DNA of 57,498 bases, taken from contig NZ_JAUFPS010000090.1 in NCBI RefSeq assembly GCF_030409315.1, positions 1 to 57,498 on the forward strand, read 5' to 3'. The stretch's first letter is position 1. Each line of letters opens with the position of its first letter. Origin of the DNA: Mucilaginibacter flavus (lineage in GTDB: Bacteria > Bacteroidota > Bacteroidia > Sphingobacteriales > Sphingobacteriaceae). Below the pieces are notes generated by a model. It saw nothing but the letters and a program-made list of their open reading frames with translations. It had not been told where the DNA came from and ran no database searches. Below, one piece after another: positions 37,459 to 45,632 of the stretch. The translations under genes were made by a program, and so were the position numbers.

Positions 37459-38427
37459 ATGAAAAGAAATTATAAGATTTTGCTTGTTGCTTTGGCGGTA
37501 ACGAGCGTTGCAGCCTGCGTTAAGGCCCCTCATGGTTTTTTAAGTACGCAAATAAGGTACAGGGATAGCCCCATCCAGATAGTGCGCGGAAACGTGGTAG
37601 AGACATCAGCAGTAGATAATGATGGATCGAGCGCCCCGGTTACCTATAAATTATTGGATATAAGAGACGCGGTGACGCACAAACACGCCGATTCAATTTA
37701 CAAAAACAGGGATAGGTATGTATACATCTCGCAGTTTGATCCTAATGTTGATACAACCGTGGCTTTGCTTAACAGCACCCGTAAGGTCGTAAGCTCACCT
37801 GCTTTTGAATTTAACGAACATACTGGTGGTTTTACCTTCTTCGGTTCATCTGCCAATGCCCCAGTTGGGCTTTATGAGTTCGATATTAGTGCTACGAACG
37901 AAAACGGCACAAAAACTTATAAAAACGTGGCCAATTTTAACCTGTATGATGGGCCGGTTGCCGAAATTGATGCCGGAGGCGGTGCCTGGTTTAAAGATGG
38001 AACTACCACAAGCGGCGATATTGGTGAGCCAAAAGTTACTGTAACAAAATTATCACCTCGTGGAACGCTTGCCATTTTAAAAATTGTTGATAAAAACGGC
38101 GTTGCTTTCGACCCTAAAAATGGCGAATACATTAAACGTGGCGACAGAAGCGATTTTACAACCTTTGCAAAGTTTCACCCGGTTGTGGTTTCTGATACAT
38201 CATTAACCTGTAATTTTGAGGTGATTCCGTTCCCGTTTCAGGGTGCAGCTCAGGGCTTTACAATTTATTACCGTATCCCGGGCAAATTTGCCAAAATAGA
38301 TCCGGGCTTTACGCCGACGCCGGATAGGGGTTATAGCGCCAACCCTAGGTTTACGGTGAGGGTTTTCCAGGAAGGTACTTACCTTATAACTGTAAAACTA
38401 CAACACGTTACCCGCGATCCTATATAA
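37459..38427 (+). CDS. Surface lipoprotein of unknown function (DUF5007-like)
   Basis: This 322-residue lipoprotein has a lipobox (TSVAACVK). The body is beta-rich with Ig-like segments (VGLYEFDISATNENGTKTYKNV) and a C-terminal FTVRVFQEGTYLITVKLQHV. It resembles a set of lipoproteins of SusCD loci that I associate with DUF5007, but I cannot verify that without a search. Its place next to SusD and a fasciclin-like protein suggests surface glycan or protein binding. A strong terminator follows, so the peptidase and GH92 genes may be transcribed partly separately. Confidence 0.6.
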   Translation: MKRNYKILLVALAVTSVAACVKAPHGFLSTQIRYRDSPIQIVRGNVVETSAVDNDGSSAPVTYKLLDIRDAVTHKHADSIYKNRDRYVYISQFDPNVDTTVALLNSTRKVVSSPAFEFNEHTGGFTFFGSSANAPVGLYEFDISATNENGTKTYKNVANFNLYDGPVAEIDAGGGAWFKDGTTTSGDIGEPKVTVTKLSPRGTLAILKIVDKNGVAFDPKNGEYIKRGDRSDFTTFAKFHPVVVSDTSLTCNFEVIPFPFQGAAQGFTIYYRIPGKFAKIDPGFTPTPDRGYSANPRFTVRVFQEGTYLITVKLQHVTRDPI

Positions 38428-38444
38428 TAAAGCAAAACAATTAT

Positions 38445-38477
38445 TACCCGGCATAGCCGTTTACGCTATGCCGGGTA
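38445..38477 (+). terminator. Terminator within the PUL
   Basis: TACCCGGCATAGC (38445-38457) and GCTATGCCGGGTA (38465-38477) form a perfect 13-bp G-C-rich stem with a 7-nt loop, followed by TTTTATTTT. It separates the transporter/lipoprotein operon from the peptidase/GH92 genes, perhaps as a partial terminator. Confidence 0.75.
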
Positions 38478-38516
38478 TTTTATTTTAAACATAAGCTCTA
38501 TATTTACCCAACAACA

Positions 38517-39188
38517 ATGAAAAAAACATTTTTATTAAGTTCATTATTAGTAACAGCTTTTTGTACAGCCGGTCATGCTCAGTCTCAAGATGTGATCAGC
38601 AAAAATGGTTATAAATTAACCGTTATTAACCAGGACCCTGCTTTTGATAAAGCCGAGATTAGCAAATTAGAAGAAACCTTTTTTGTAGTTTATCCTAAAC
38701 TGGAAAAAGAGTACAACAAAAAAACATTAAAGGACGTAACTTTTTTAATTGATACCGCTTACGGAGGCGTAGCCGAAACCGGTGGTGGTGTAGTAAAGTT
38801 TAGTTCAAAATACATGACCAAACATCCTAAAGATATTGATGTGGTTACCCACGAGGTAATGCACATTGTACAAGGTTATGGTGATGGTGCTGGTCCGGGG
38901 TGGTTAACCGAAGGTATTGCCGATTATGCACGTAACAAATACGGTGTTGATAATGCAGGCGCGCATTGGGCTTTACCAGAATTTAAGGCCACACAAAACT
39001 ACGATAACGCCTATCGTGTTACCGCCCGTTTTTTAGTTTGGGTTGAAAAAAACTACAAAAAAGACCTGGTAAAAACTTTCGACAAACAATTACGCGATCA
39101 TACTTTTACAGATGATAACTGGAAAAAGGAAACCGGCAAAACTGTAGATGAGCTTTGGAAGGCTTATGCTGCCAATCCAGCTATATAA
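38517..39188 (+). CDS. Basic secretory protein (BSP) family metallopeptidase
   Basis: This 223-residue protein has a signal peptide (ending GHAQ, about residue 22). It is a zinc-metallopeptidase-like protein of the plant basic-secretory-protein family. The zinc motif HEVMH is at residues 112-116 (DVVTHEVMHIVQGYG), followed by the conserved GPGWLTEGIADYAR segment, whose Glu/Asp can complete the site. It should cleave proteins in the periplasm or outside the cell. It lies 23 nt upstream of the GH92 gene, a pairing that fits removal of protein and mannose from glycoproteins (inference). The actual proteolytic substrate is unknown. Confidence 0.85.
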   Translation: MKKTFLLSSLLVTAFCTAGHAQSQDVISKNGYKLTVINQDPAFDKAEISKLEETFFVVYPKLEKEYNKKTLKDVTFLIDTAYGGVAETGGGVVKFSSKYMTKHPKDIDVVTHEVMHIVQGYGDGAGPGWLTEGIADYARNKYGVDNAGAHWALPEFKATQNYDNAYRVTARFLVWVEKNYKKDLVKTFDKQLRDHTFTDDNWKKETGKTVDELWKAYAANPAI

Positions 39189-39211
39189 CAATAGTTCTCT
39201 TTAAACATAAA

Positions 39212-41509
39212 ATGAAGAAATTTCTTTTTACAATCCTTTTAAGCCCTGCTCTTTCTTTGCAGGCTCAAACACATTCCCCGGAGAATTTAGTTCAATACGT
39301 TCACCCAATTATCGGTACAGCGCGGATGGGGCATGTGTATCCGGGAGCAACGGTTCCATTTGGGATGGTACAGCTAAGCCCGGAAACGGATACGGCCAGC
39401 TACGAGCTTAACGGTAAGTATAATCCCGATGTATATAAATACTGCGCGGGTTATCAGTATGAGGATAAAACCATCACCGGCTTTAGTCATACGCATTTTA
39501 GCGGTACGGGCCACTCAGACCTGGGCGACTTTTTGATTATGCCGACAACGGGAGCATTACAACTAAACCCCGGTACAGCCGATAAACCCGGCAGCGGCTA
39601 CCGCTCAGCGTTCTCGCACCAGAATGAAGTGAGCCAGGCAAACTACTACAAAGTAAAACTGGACGACCATAATATTTTGGCCGAAATGACCACTACGGCA
39701 AGAGTAGGCTTTCACCAGTATACATTCCCCAAATCAGATGAGTCGCATATCATCCTTGATCTGATGGCTGGTATCTACAACTATCCCGATAAAAACGTAT
39801 GGACGTATTTAAGGGTAGTGAATGATAGTACGGTTATGGGCTTCCGCCAAACCAACGGTTGGGCCAGGACCAGAACATTGTATTTTGCCATGAGCTTTAA
39901 CAAAGCGTTTTTTAAACACGGCTACAAAAAATACGACAAAAGAGAAGTTTACGGCGGTTTCTGGGGTAAATTCAACCAAACCAAAAACTTCCCCGAGATA
40001 GCAGGCAAACAGCTTCGCGCTTACTTCGATTTTAAAACCGAAGAAGGCGAAAAGATCAAAATCAAGTTTGCCATTTCGCCGGTAAGCATGGCCGGTGCCA
40101 TGAATAATATGCAAACCGAGATACCCGGCTGGGACTTTGAAAAAGTAAAGAACGAAGGCCAGCAACAATGGGAACAGGAACTGCATAAAATTGAGATCAA
40201 AGGCAATAAAGAAACCAAAGAGAACTTTTATACCTCCATGTACCATACGATGATCAACCCGACCATCTACATGGATGCCGACGGCCAGTACAAAGGCCTC
40301 GACCAAAACGTGCACAAAGCCGAAGGGTTTACCAATTATACCACATTTTCATTATGGGATACCTACCGTGCGCTGCATCCGCTGTTCAATATCATCGAAC
40401 CTAAACGGAACGCGGATATTGTACAAAGCATGCTGGCTCACTATGACCAAAGCCCGGAGCATATGCTGCCTATCTGGTCAAACTCTGGTAACGAAAACTG
40501 GTGTATGAGCGGTTATCATAGCGTAGCTGTATTAGCCGACGCGATAGTAAAAGGAACGGTAACAGACCAAACTATAGCCAACAAAGCACTGGATGCCTGT
40601 ATAGCTACCGCCACCCATAGGGATTACGAAGGCATAGGCGAATACATGGATCATGGCTATATTCCCGATGAAAAAAGCGGTGTATCGGTATCATCAACCT
40701 TAGAGTACGCTTTTGATGACTGGTCGATAGCCCAATTAGCCAAAAAGTTAAACCGCATGGATGTATATGAAACGTTCATGAAAAGATCAGCGAACTACAA
40801 AAACGTGTACGATCCTAAAGTAGGTTTCATGCGTCCGAAACTGGCAAACGGCGAGTTCAGGAAAGGTTTTGACCCTCTGACTACGATCAACGAAGGCTTT
40901 ATAGAAGGCAACAGCTGGAACTATACCCTTTTTGCACCACAGGACCCCAAATCATTGATACAATTGATGGGTGGCAACAAAAGATTTACCAGGTACCTGG
41001 ATTCGTTGTTTACCATGAACCTGCCGGATAAATACTTTGCCGAAACAGAAGACATTACCCGGGATGGTATTATTGGTAATTACGTACACGGTAACGAACC
41101 ATCGCACCACGTAGCCTACCTGTACAACTGGACAAACGAGCCATGGAAAACGCAGGAGCGCATCCGTATGATACTGCCGAGAATGTACAAACCAACATCA
41201 GACGGTTTGGGTGGTAATGATGATACAGGCCAAATGAGTGCCTGGTACATTTTCAGCTCATTGGGTTTTTACCCGGTAGCACCAGGCTCTGACCAATACT
41301 CAACCGGTAGTCCGGCAGTAGATGGCGCTACGATCAACCTGGATAACGGCAAAACTTTTACCATCAACGTAAAAAATCAAAGCGCGAAGAATGTTTATGT
41401 ACAAAAGATGGTATTGAACGGTAAACAGCTAACCGACCTGTTCATCAGCCATGCTGACATTATGAACGGCGGTGAGATCACTTTTTATATGGGAAGTAAA
41501 CACCGGTAG
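39212..41509 (+). CDS. GH92 alpha-mannosidase
   Basis: This is a secreted glycoside hydrolase family 92 exo-alpha-mannosidase of 765 aa. The family is calcium-dependent and inverting and removes alpha-1,2/1,3/1,4/1,6-linked mannose, typically from N-glycans or yeast mannan. Signatures include IGTARMGHVYPGATVPFGMV near the N-terminus, GFSHTHFSGTGHSDLGD, a central IEGNSWNYTLFAPQD containing the acid-region Glu, and GGNDDTGQMSAWYIFSS. The signal peptide is ILLSPALSLQAQ. The ATG at 39212 is preferred over an in-frame TTG at 39155 that lies inside the preceding gene. It ends the PUL, and a terminator follows at 41649. Confidence 0.95.
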   Translation: MKKFLFTILLSPALSLQAQTHSPENLVQYVHPIIGTARMGHVYPGATVPFGMVQLSPETDTASYELNGKYNPDVYKYCAGYQYEDKTITGFSHTHFSGTGHSDLGDFLIMPTTGALQLNPGTADKPGSGYRSAFSHQNEVSQANYYKVKLDDHNILAEMTTTARVGFHQYTFPKSDESHIILDLMAGIYNYPDKNVWTYLRVVNDSTVMGFRQTNGWARTRTLYFAMSFNKAFFKHGYKKYDKREVYGGFWGKFNQTKNFPEIAGKQLRAYFDFKTEEGEKIKIKFAISPVSMAGAMNNMQTEIPGWDFEKVKNEGQQQWEQELHKIEIKGNKETKENFYTSMYHTMINPTIYMDADGQYKGLDQNVHKAEGFTNYTTFSLWDTYRALHPLFNIIEPKRNADIVQSMLAHYDQSPEHMLPIWSNSGNENWCMSGYHSVAVLADAIVKGTVTDQTIANKALDACIATATHRDYEGIGEYMDHGYIPDEKSGVSVSSTLEYAFDDWSIAQLAKKLNRMDVYETFMKRSANYKNVYDPKVGFMRPKLANGEFRKGFDPLTTINEGFIEGNSWNYTLFAPQDPKSLIQLMGGNKRFTRYLDSLFTMNLPDKYFAETEDITRDGIIGNYVHGNEPSHHVAYLYNWTNEPWKTQERIRMILPRMYKPTSDGLGGNDDTGQMSAWYIFSSLGFYPVAPGSDQYSTGSPAVDGATINLDNGKTFTINVKNQSAKNVYVQKMVLNGKQLTDLFISHADIMNGGEITFYMGSKHR

Positions 41510-41712
41510 ATGTGCAGATGTGCGGATTACAGATGTGCAGATGATTTTTTGATTTGAAGATTGGAAAATGAAGAAGGATGCAAATAAAAATCCTGTCTAT
41601 CTGATAAATCTGTTCAATCCCGGTTCAGATAAAATCCCGGTTTAGATAAAAGAAAGCTTCGCATGAAAATGCGGGGCTTTCTTTGTATATATGTGCTGCA
41701 ACAAATACATCT
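41510..41712. repeat. Repeat-rich spacer after the GH92 gene
   Basis: AGATGTGC recurs within 41514-41545. An AATCCCGGTT(C/T)AGATAA unit is tandemly duplicated at 41616-41632 and 41633-41649. Its sequence resembles the degenerate dispersed intergenic repeats common in this phylum. A hairpin follows. Confidence 0.5.
41649..41684 (+). terminator. Terminator hairpin of the GH92 operon
   Basis: AAAGAAAGCTTCGCAT and ATGCGGGGCTTTCTTT form a 16-bp stem with one mismatch and a 4-nt loop. Confidence 0.7.
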
Positions 41713-42350
41713 ATGAAACCTATTTATCTTATTACATTATTAGCGCTGTTTGGTGCCGGGTGTACTACTAAGACAAAAACCGCTAATAAGGATACTTAGC
41801 ACACGATACATCTACTAAAAAAAACGGTACAGCATCTTTATATAAGCCTGTTTTAAAAGCAGAGCCGGATACCTTAATTATTGATACTACAAAAAAGTTA
41901 TTGAGCTACTCGGCAGATGAGTTGTTTTCTGATACTGTATTTAAAGATCATTTCAGTATAACACTTTATGGCGAAAGCATAGCTAAGGGAGGGATTATCA
42001 TTGCTATACGTAACCATAATAACAAGCTTCTATATAAAGAAAAATCCTGGTCGACAGATTTGTTGGGCGACTCAGAACTATCAGATAATAAACAAATTGA
42101 AGATAGTGTCAAAGTGAGAATGGTACACTTTTTTGATAAAAGCAATTTTTTTAAACCGGCGATAGCTAAGGACGAAAAAATAGAAGATAGCTTTGATGAT
42201 CCCGATCCTGCGGATAAGCAAAACTGGCTGGATATTAAAGCAGACCCTACTGCCGGTAGTTTTAGCTACAATATTGGTTACGAAACCACTTTGGGAATTG
42301 CGTTCTCCAAAAAAACAAATAGGGTAGTCACCATATTTGCGCAGGATTAA
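41713..42350 (+). pseudogene. Frameshifted lipoprotein of unknown function
   Basis: An ATG at 41713 starts a typical lipoprotein signal (LITLLALFGAGC, Cys17) that stops at TAG 41797-41799. The mature part continues in another frame, open from 41790 (beginning GYLAHDTSTKKNG) through SYSADELFSDTVFKDHFSIT to 42350. The missing register equals a single lost base near 41790-41799. The intact protein would be about 212 residues. Downstream residues (SITLYGESIAKGGIIIAIRNHN) look like a real soluble domain but match no family I recognise. Either a recent pseudogene or an indel error in the sequence. Confidence 0.7.
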
Positions 42351-42454
42351 AGCGGGTACCGTTTGTTGATCTTATTTATGTTTTCTTTTGATTAATCGCC
42401 CACCTGTGCAACTATTCAATTACTACCGGCGTCTTTTCATAAAACAACCAAATT

Positions 42455-43147
42455 ATGAAAAGAAAAGCATTCATCTTATTAGCATCAGCTTTCGCGCTGA
42501 TGACCTTAAATAGCGTTGCCCAGGAAAACAGGGCGGTTTCGGGCTTTAGCAAAATTGAATCTGGCGGTCCGTTTAACGTACACGTTAAAATAAACGGCAC
42601 CGAAAGCCTGAAGCTTGATGTGGATGCAGACGTTTTAAAAGACATAAGAACCGAAGTAGTAGGCGGCGTTTTAAAAATTGATTTTAAGAACCATTTCTCG
42701 TGGAACCGTAATATTAAAAAGACCGATATTTATATCACTGCAAAATCGCTTAACGGTTTAGCAAACAGTGGCTCAGGTAGTGTAGACCTGGACGGTGTAT
42801 TAACCGGCAACGATGTAGATGTGCGGCTAAGTGGCTCTGGTAATATGGATGTAGCGGTTAAATCAAATTCACTGGATGCCAAAGTAAGTGGCTCCGGGTC
42901 TATTAATATTAAAGGTAGCGCTGATGTAGCCAATCTTCGTATTTCAGGTTCAGGAAATATCTCCGGAAAATCTTTACGTACTCAAACCACGAATGCAGGA
43001 ATCACCGGCTCGGGCGGTGTTGATGTTATAGCCGAAAAAAGTATCTCGGGCCATATCACTGGCTCTGGTGGCATTAACTACAGCGGCAACGCGGTTATTG
43101 CAGAGGCAAGGTATACAGGTTCGGGCAGGATCAATAAGGAGGATTAA
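42455..43147 (+). CDS. Head-GIN domain (DUF2807) secreted protein
   Basis: This 230-residue protein has a signal peptide (LASAFALMTLNSVAQ). It is a putative auto-transporter adhesin of the head-GIN (DUF2807) family: FSKIESGGPFNVHVKI, then VEVVGG-type and GSGSVDLDGVLTGNDVDVRLSGSGN repeats. The run of GSG turns indicates a right-handed beta-helix built from short rungs. The protein is expected in the periplasm or at the outer membrane; the family's molecular role is not established. It is a single gene, ending at a bidirectional terminator. Confidence 0.88.
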   Translation: MKRKAFILLASAFALMTLNSVAQENRAVSGFSKIESGGPFNVHVKINGTESLKLDVDADVLKDIRTEVVGGVLKIDFKNHFSWNRNIKKTDIYITAKSLNGLANSGSGSVDLDGVLTGNDVDVRLSGSGNMDVAVKSNSLDAKVSGSGSINIKGSADVANLRISGSGNISGKSLRTQTTNAGITGSGGVDVIAEKSISGHITGSGGINYSGNAVIAEARYTGSGRINKED

Positions 43148-43172
43148 CTCCGCTGACCTAATTGAGAAAAGA

Positions 43173-43208
43173 GAAAGCCCCTGCTGAGATGAATCGGCAG
43201 GGGCTTTT
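43173..43208. terminator. Bidirectional terminator between the GIN and Rpn genes
   Basis: AAAGCCCCTGC and GCAGGGGCTTTT form a perfect 11-bp stem with a 12-nt loop, flanked by A and T runs. Confidence 0.8.
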
Positions 43209-43227
43209 AAATTATGTTTATATTCAA

Positions 43228-44088
43228 TTAAAGTTTTTCTATCTCTTCAATGGAGAGCTTTGTGAATTTTGCTATTTGGGCAAGCGGTAAACCATCATTT
43301 TTCATTTCTCGGGCAATTTTTCTCGCCTCCTCTAATTTCCCTTCTTTTACCGCATAATCCAACACATTTTGGTTATCCCATTTATATTTCATACTGCTAT
43401 CATACATGGTTCGTTCCTCCTTTGTTAGATTTGTATATTCAGCTATGCTGAATAATTTCTCAAATATAGGCTTTCTGAGATAGGTGGGGATTTTATCCAT
43501 GCGGCTCATGTTTTTTAAAACATACAACCATTTGTCTAAATCCGTTTCTAAATCTTTATCCTCTTTTACAAATTTACTTAATTCAATATAAGTATAACCC
43601 AGTTTATCGTAAAATATTTTACCAGTAGCGGTATTGCACAATGAAATATCGTGCACGTAAGCATCTGCCGGACTGTCTTCTAAAGTAAAATCTTCTAATA
43701 ACGCTATCAAGTATACTTCGGCAATGTTGTAGCCCCAGGCGTTTCGTTTACCTTTGGGGGCCTGGTCGCTAATGAGGCGGCTGGTATAAAATAGCGCCCT
43801 TTCTTTAAAGTAGCCTTGTTTAGCACGTTGTACTTCAATTAAAAACCGCTCACCTCTATCGCCAGTGCAAAGCAGATCGAAAATTGCTGATCCTTCATCC
43901 TTGATCTCGCCGGGGTGTTCATTTTTGTTATAGGTGAGGTCCACGATGAGTTTTCGGCCCCTGAAAACTTCATTTAAAAATGCTATTAATAAATCTTTGT
44001 TTGGCTCATTGCCGAATATCTTTTTAAAAGCAAAATCAACTAAAGGATCGATATATTTTCCCGGAACAGGTGGATTGGTATCAGGCAT
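43228..44088 (-). CDS. Rpn/PD-(D/E)XK nuclease family protein
   Basis: This 286-residue protein belongs to the family of recombination-promoting nuclease/putative transposases. The N-terminal YIDPLVDFAFKKIFG is the hallmark. The PD-(D/E)XK core is in AIFDLLCTGDRGERFLIEVQ, with Asp and the Glu-x-Gln variant. A helical C-terminal region contains LEEARKIAREMKNDGLPLAQ and IAKFTKLSIEEIEKL. Family members cut DNA and raise recombination; a role in mobility or defence is debated. The ATG at 44088 is preferred because an exact TATATTTG box (44092-44099) ends 3 nt before it. No terminal inverted repeats or target duplications are seen around it. Confidence 0.85.
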   Translation of the reverse strand: MPDTNPPVPGKYIDPLVDFAFKKIFGNEPNKDLLIAFLNEVFRGRKLIVDLTYNKNEHPGEIKDEGSAIFDLLCTGDRGERFLIEVQRAKQGYFKERALFYTSRLISDQAPKGKRNAWGYNIAEVYLIALLEDFTLEDSPADAYVHDISLCNTATGKIFYDKLGYTYIELSKFVKEDKDLETDLDKWLYVLKNMSRMDKIPTYLRKPIFEKLFSIAEYTNLTKEERTMYDSSMKYKWDNQNVLDYAVKEGKLEEARKIAREMKNDGLPLAQIAKFTKLSIEEIEKL

Positions 44089-44091
44089 CAC

Positions 44092-44099
44092 CAAATATA
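44092..44099 (-). promoter_or_regulatory. -7 promoter box of the Rpn gene
   Basis: TATATTTG (minus strand) matches TAnnTTTG and ends 3 nt before the ATG at 44088. Confidence 0.55.
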
Positions 44100-44142
44100 A
44101 AGTTTTCAAAAACGAGAATCGACTGGTAGGGAAATTATCAAT

Positions 44143-45018
44143 TTATTTCACTAATAATTTTTCAAACGCAACGGTATCACCCCTAAAAATACTCATATCA
44201 ACCTTTTGGTTAATACCGTTAATTCGGGCTTTATCAGAGTGTTGCCAAAACTGCCAGTTGGTTTTGGCGCCGATGTTAAGCTGGGGCTGATAATAGTGTG
44301 CTATCCAGAGCGGGTATTCATCAAAATAGCCTTGCAGGTAATCCTGATAAAAGCTGATGTTGGTGTAAATAATGGGCTTTACACCTGTTTTTGATTCAAC
44401 CTGGTTAATAAACAGGGTGAGCTGGGCGCGCATTTTCTCGGGTGTGGTACGGTAAAGCTTTTCAACGTCAACAACCATCGGCAGGTCGCCTTTTTCTACT
44501 TTAACGGTTTGCAAAAAGAACCGGGCCTGCCATAAACCACTTTTTTGAGGCAAAAAGAAATGGTAAGCACCACAGGTAATACCAGCCCTGGCGGCCTCGC
44601 GCCAGTTGCGCTGAAAGTAGGGGTCGCTTAATAAAACACCTTCAGTAGCTTTAATAAATGCGAATTTGATCTGTACACCATCTTCTTCCATGGCTTTTAC
44701 CTTTTGCCAGTTTATTTTACCCTGGTACGATGATACATCAATACCATGAACGGTATACCCGCCCGGGATGCGTACATTGAAGCTTTTGTAAGTGCGGTAT
44801 TTGGTATCCTGCCCAATATCTAATATCCATCGCCAGGTGGCGCTGCCAAATCTTAAAATATAACCGTAATAAAAAGGGGATAACAAGATGAGTAATAAGC
44901 CGACCAACGCAATTTTCCATCCCCATGAAGTGCCTGCGGGTGCTTTCTTTTTAGCTACAGGTTTCCTCTTTACGGGTGACGGGGTTTTTGCAGGTGTTTT
45001 TTTTACAGGAGGCGGCAC
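44143..45018 (-). CDS. Membrane-anchored GH25 lysozyme-family protein
   Basis: This 291-residue protein begins with a Pro/Lys-rich cytoplasmic tail (residues 1-30), followed by a transmembrane helix (about 33-50, KIALVGLLLILLSPFYYGY) and a GH25 muramidase domain. GH25 active-site elements are present: VHGIDVSSYQG, IKATEG, GAYHFFLP, and the Asp-x-Glu pair in MVVDVEK. It should cleave the glycan strands of peptidoglycan from the periplasmic face. The start is GTG, supported by the nearby TAATTTTA sequence and by no better ATG. The basic tail and membrane anchor are unusual for secreted lysozymes and suggest cell-wall remodelling rather than export. Confidence 0.88.
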   Translation of the reverse strand: MPPPVKKTPAKTPSPVKRKPVAKKKAPAGTSWGWKIALVGLLLILLSPFYYGYILRFGSATWRWILDIGQDTKYRTYKSFNVRIPGGYTVHGIDVSSYQGKINWQKVKAMEEDGVQIKFAFIKATEGVLLSDPYFQRNWREAARAGITCGAYHFFLPQKSGLWQARFFLQTVKVEKGDLPMVVDVEKLYRTTPEKMRAQLTLFINQVESKTGVKPIIYTNISFYQDYLQGYFDEYPLWIAHYYQPQLNIGAKTNWQFWQHSDKARINGINQKVDMSIFRGDTVAFEKLLVK

Positions 45019-45067
45019 GTGGTAAAATTACAAAAAACGACCTGTATATCTGCCTGCGAATTTACAG

Positions 45068-45459
45068 CTACAATATATTCAGCGGGTTATTTTTAAAGTA
45101 GGCTATTTTGTGCTGAAACATCTGGGCCATTTTAGCGGCCCGCCATTTGGCTTCATTGGCTTTATCGCCGGTAAACAGGGTATCTACGGTTTGTGCGAAC
45201 AAATTAAGCCATTGGTTAAAGTGATTTTCATCAACCGATAACCTGGCATGTGGCGGAAATGGCGCGCCGTTGTAAGTATATTCTTCCAACAGGACAGTTT
45301 GCCAAAAAGTATACATTTTTGTAGATGCGGTAACCAGTTATCTCCCAAGCGATCGATAAAAATTGGCGCAAGCAGTGCATCTTCGGCTACTTTATTGTAA
45401 AAAGTATCAACCAATAGCTTAACATCATCAAGGGTTAATATATCGTGGCGTTGATCCAT
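45068..45459 (-). pseudogene. Group III truncated hemoglobin, frameshifted
   Basis: Two overlapping frames make one protein. The first (from ATG 45459) reads MDQRHDILTLDDVKLLVDTF through GDNWLPHLQK. The second resumes MYTFWQTVLLEEYTYNGAPF, VDENHFNQWL (proximal His) and TVDTLFTGDKANEAKWRA, ending at 45068. This is the trHbIII family, small heme proteins that bind O2 or NO. The frame breaks at an A5 run (T5 on the plus strand, 45316-45320): one more A restores HLQKMYTFW. The intact length would be about 130 aa, normal for the family. A homopolymer indel is a common sequencing error as well as a common mutation. Confidence 0.85.
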
Positions 45460-45589
45460 ATTGATATTACAAATTGACGCATTTTGAGTTGGATTTTAAT
45501 AATAGCCATGCAATTTTTATGCAGAGTAACGACTGCATTGGGCTTAAAGCCTAAATAATGTTATGACAATAGAAAGATAAAACAATTCA

Positions 45590-45619
45590 TATATTTGTAA
45601 GGTAAACTTACAAGTTTAC
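45590..45619 (+). promoter_or_regulatory. marR promoter and MarR-type operator
   Basis: TATATTTG (45590-45597) is an exact -7 box. The palindrome GTAAACTT-AC-AAGTTTAC (45602-45619) covers the likely transcription start, and the MarR ATG lies 13 nt after it. This layout is expected for autorepression of the marR-MFS cluster. Confidence 0.7.
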
Positions 45620-45632
45620 TTGATAAATAAAA

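Noticed and set aside
39809..40315. A 168-residue antisense frame within the GH92 gene.
   Set aside because: The plus-strand frame is an unmistakable GH92 with catalytic motifs; the antisense frame is a shadow of its codon use.
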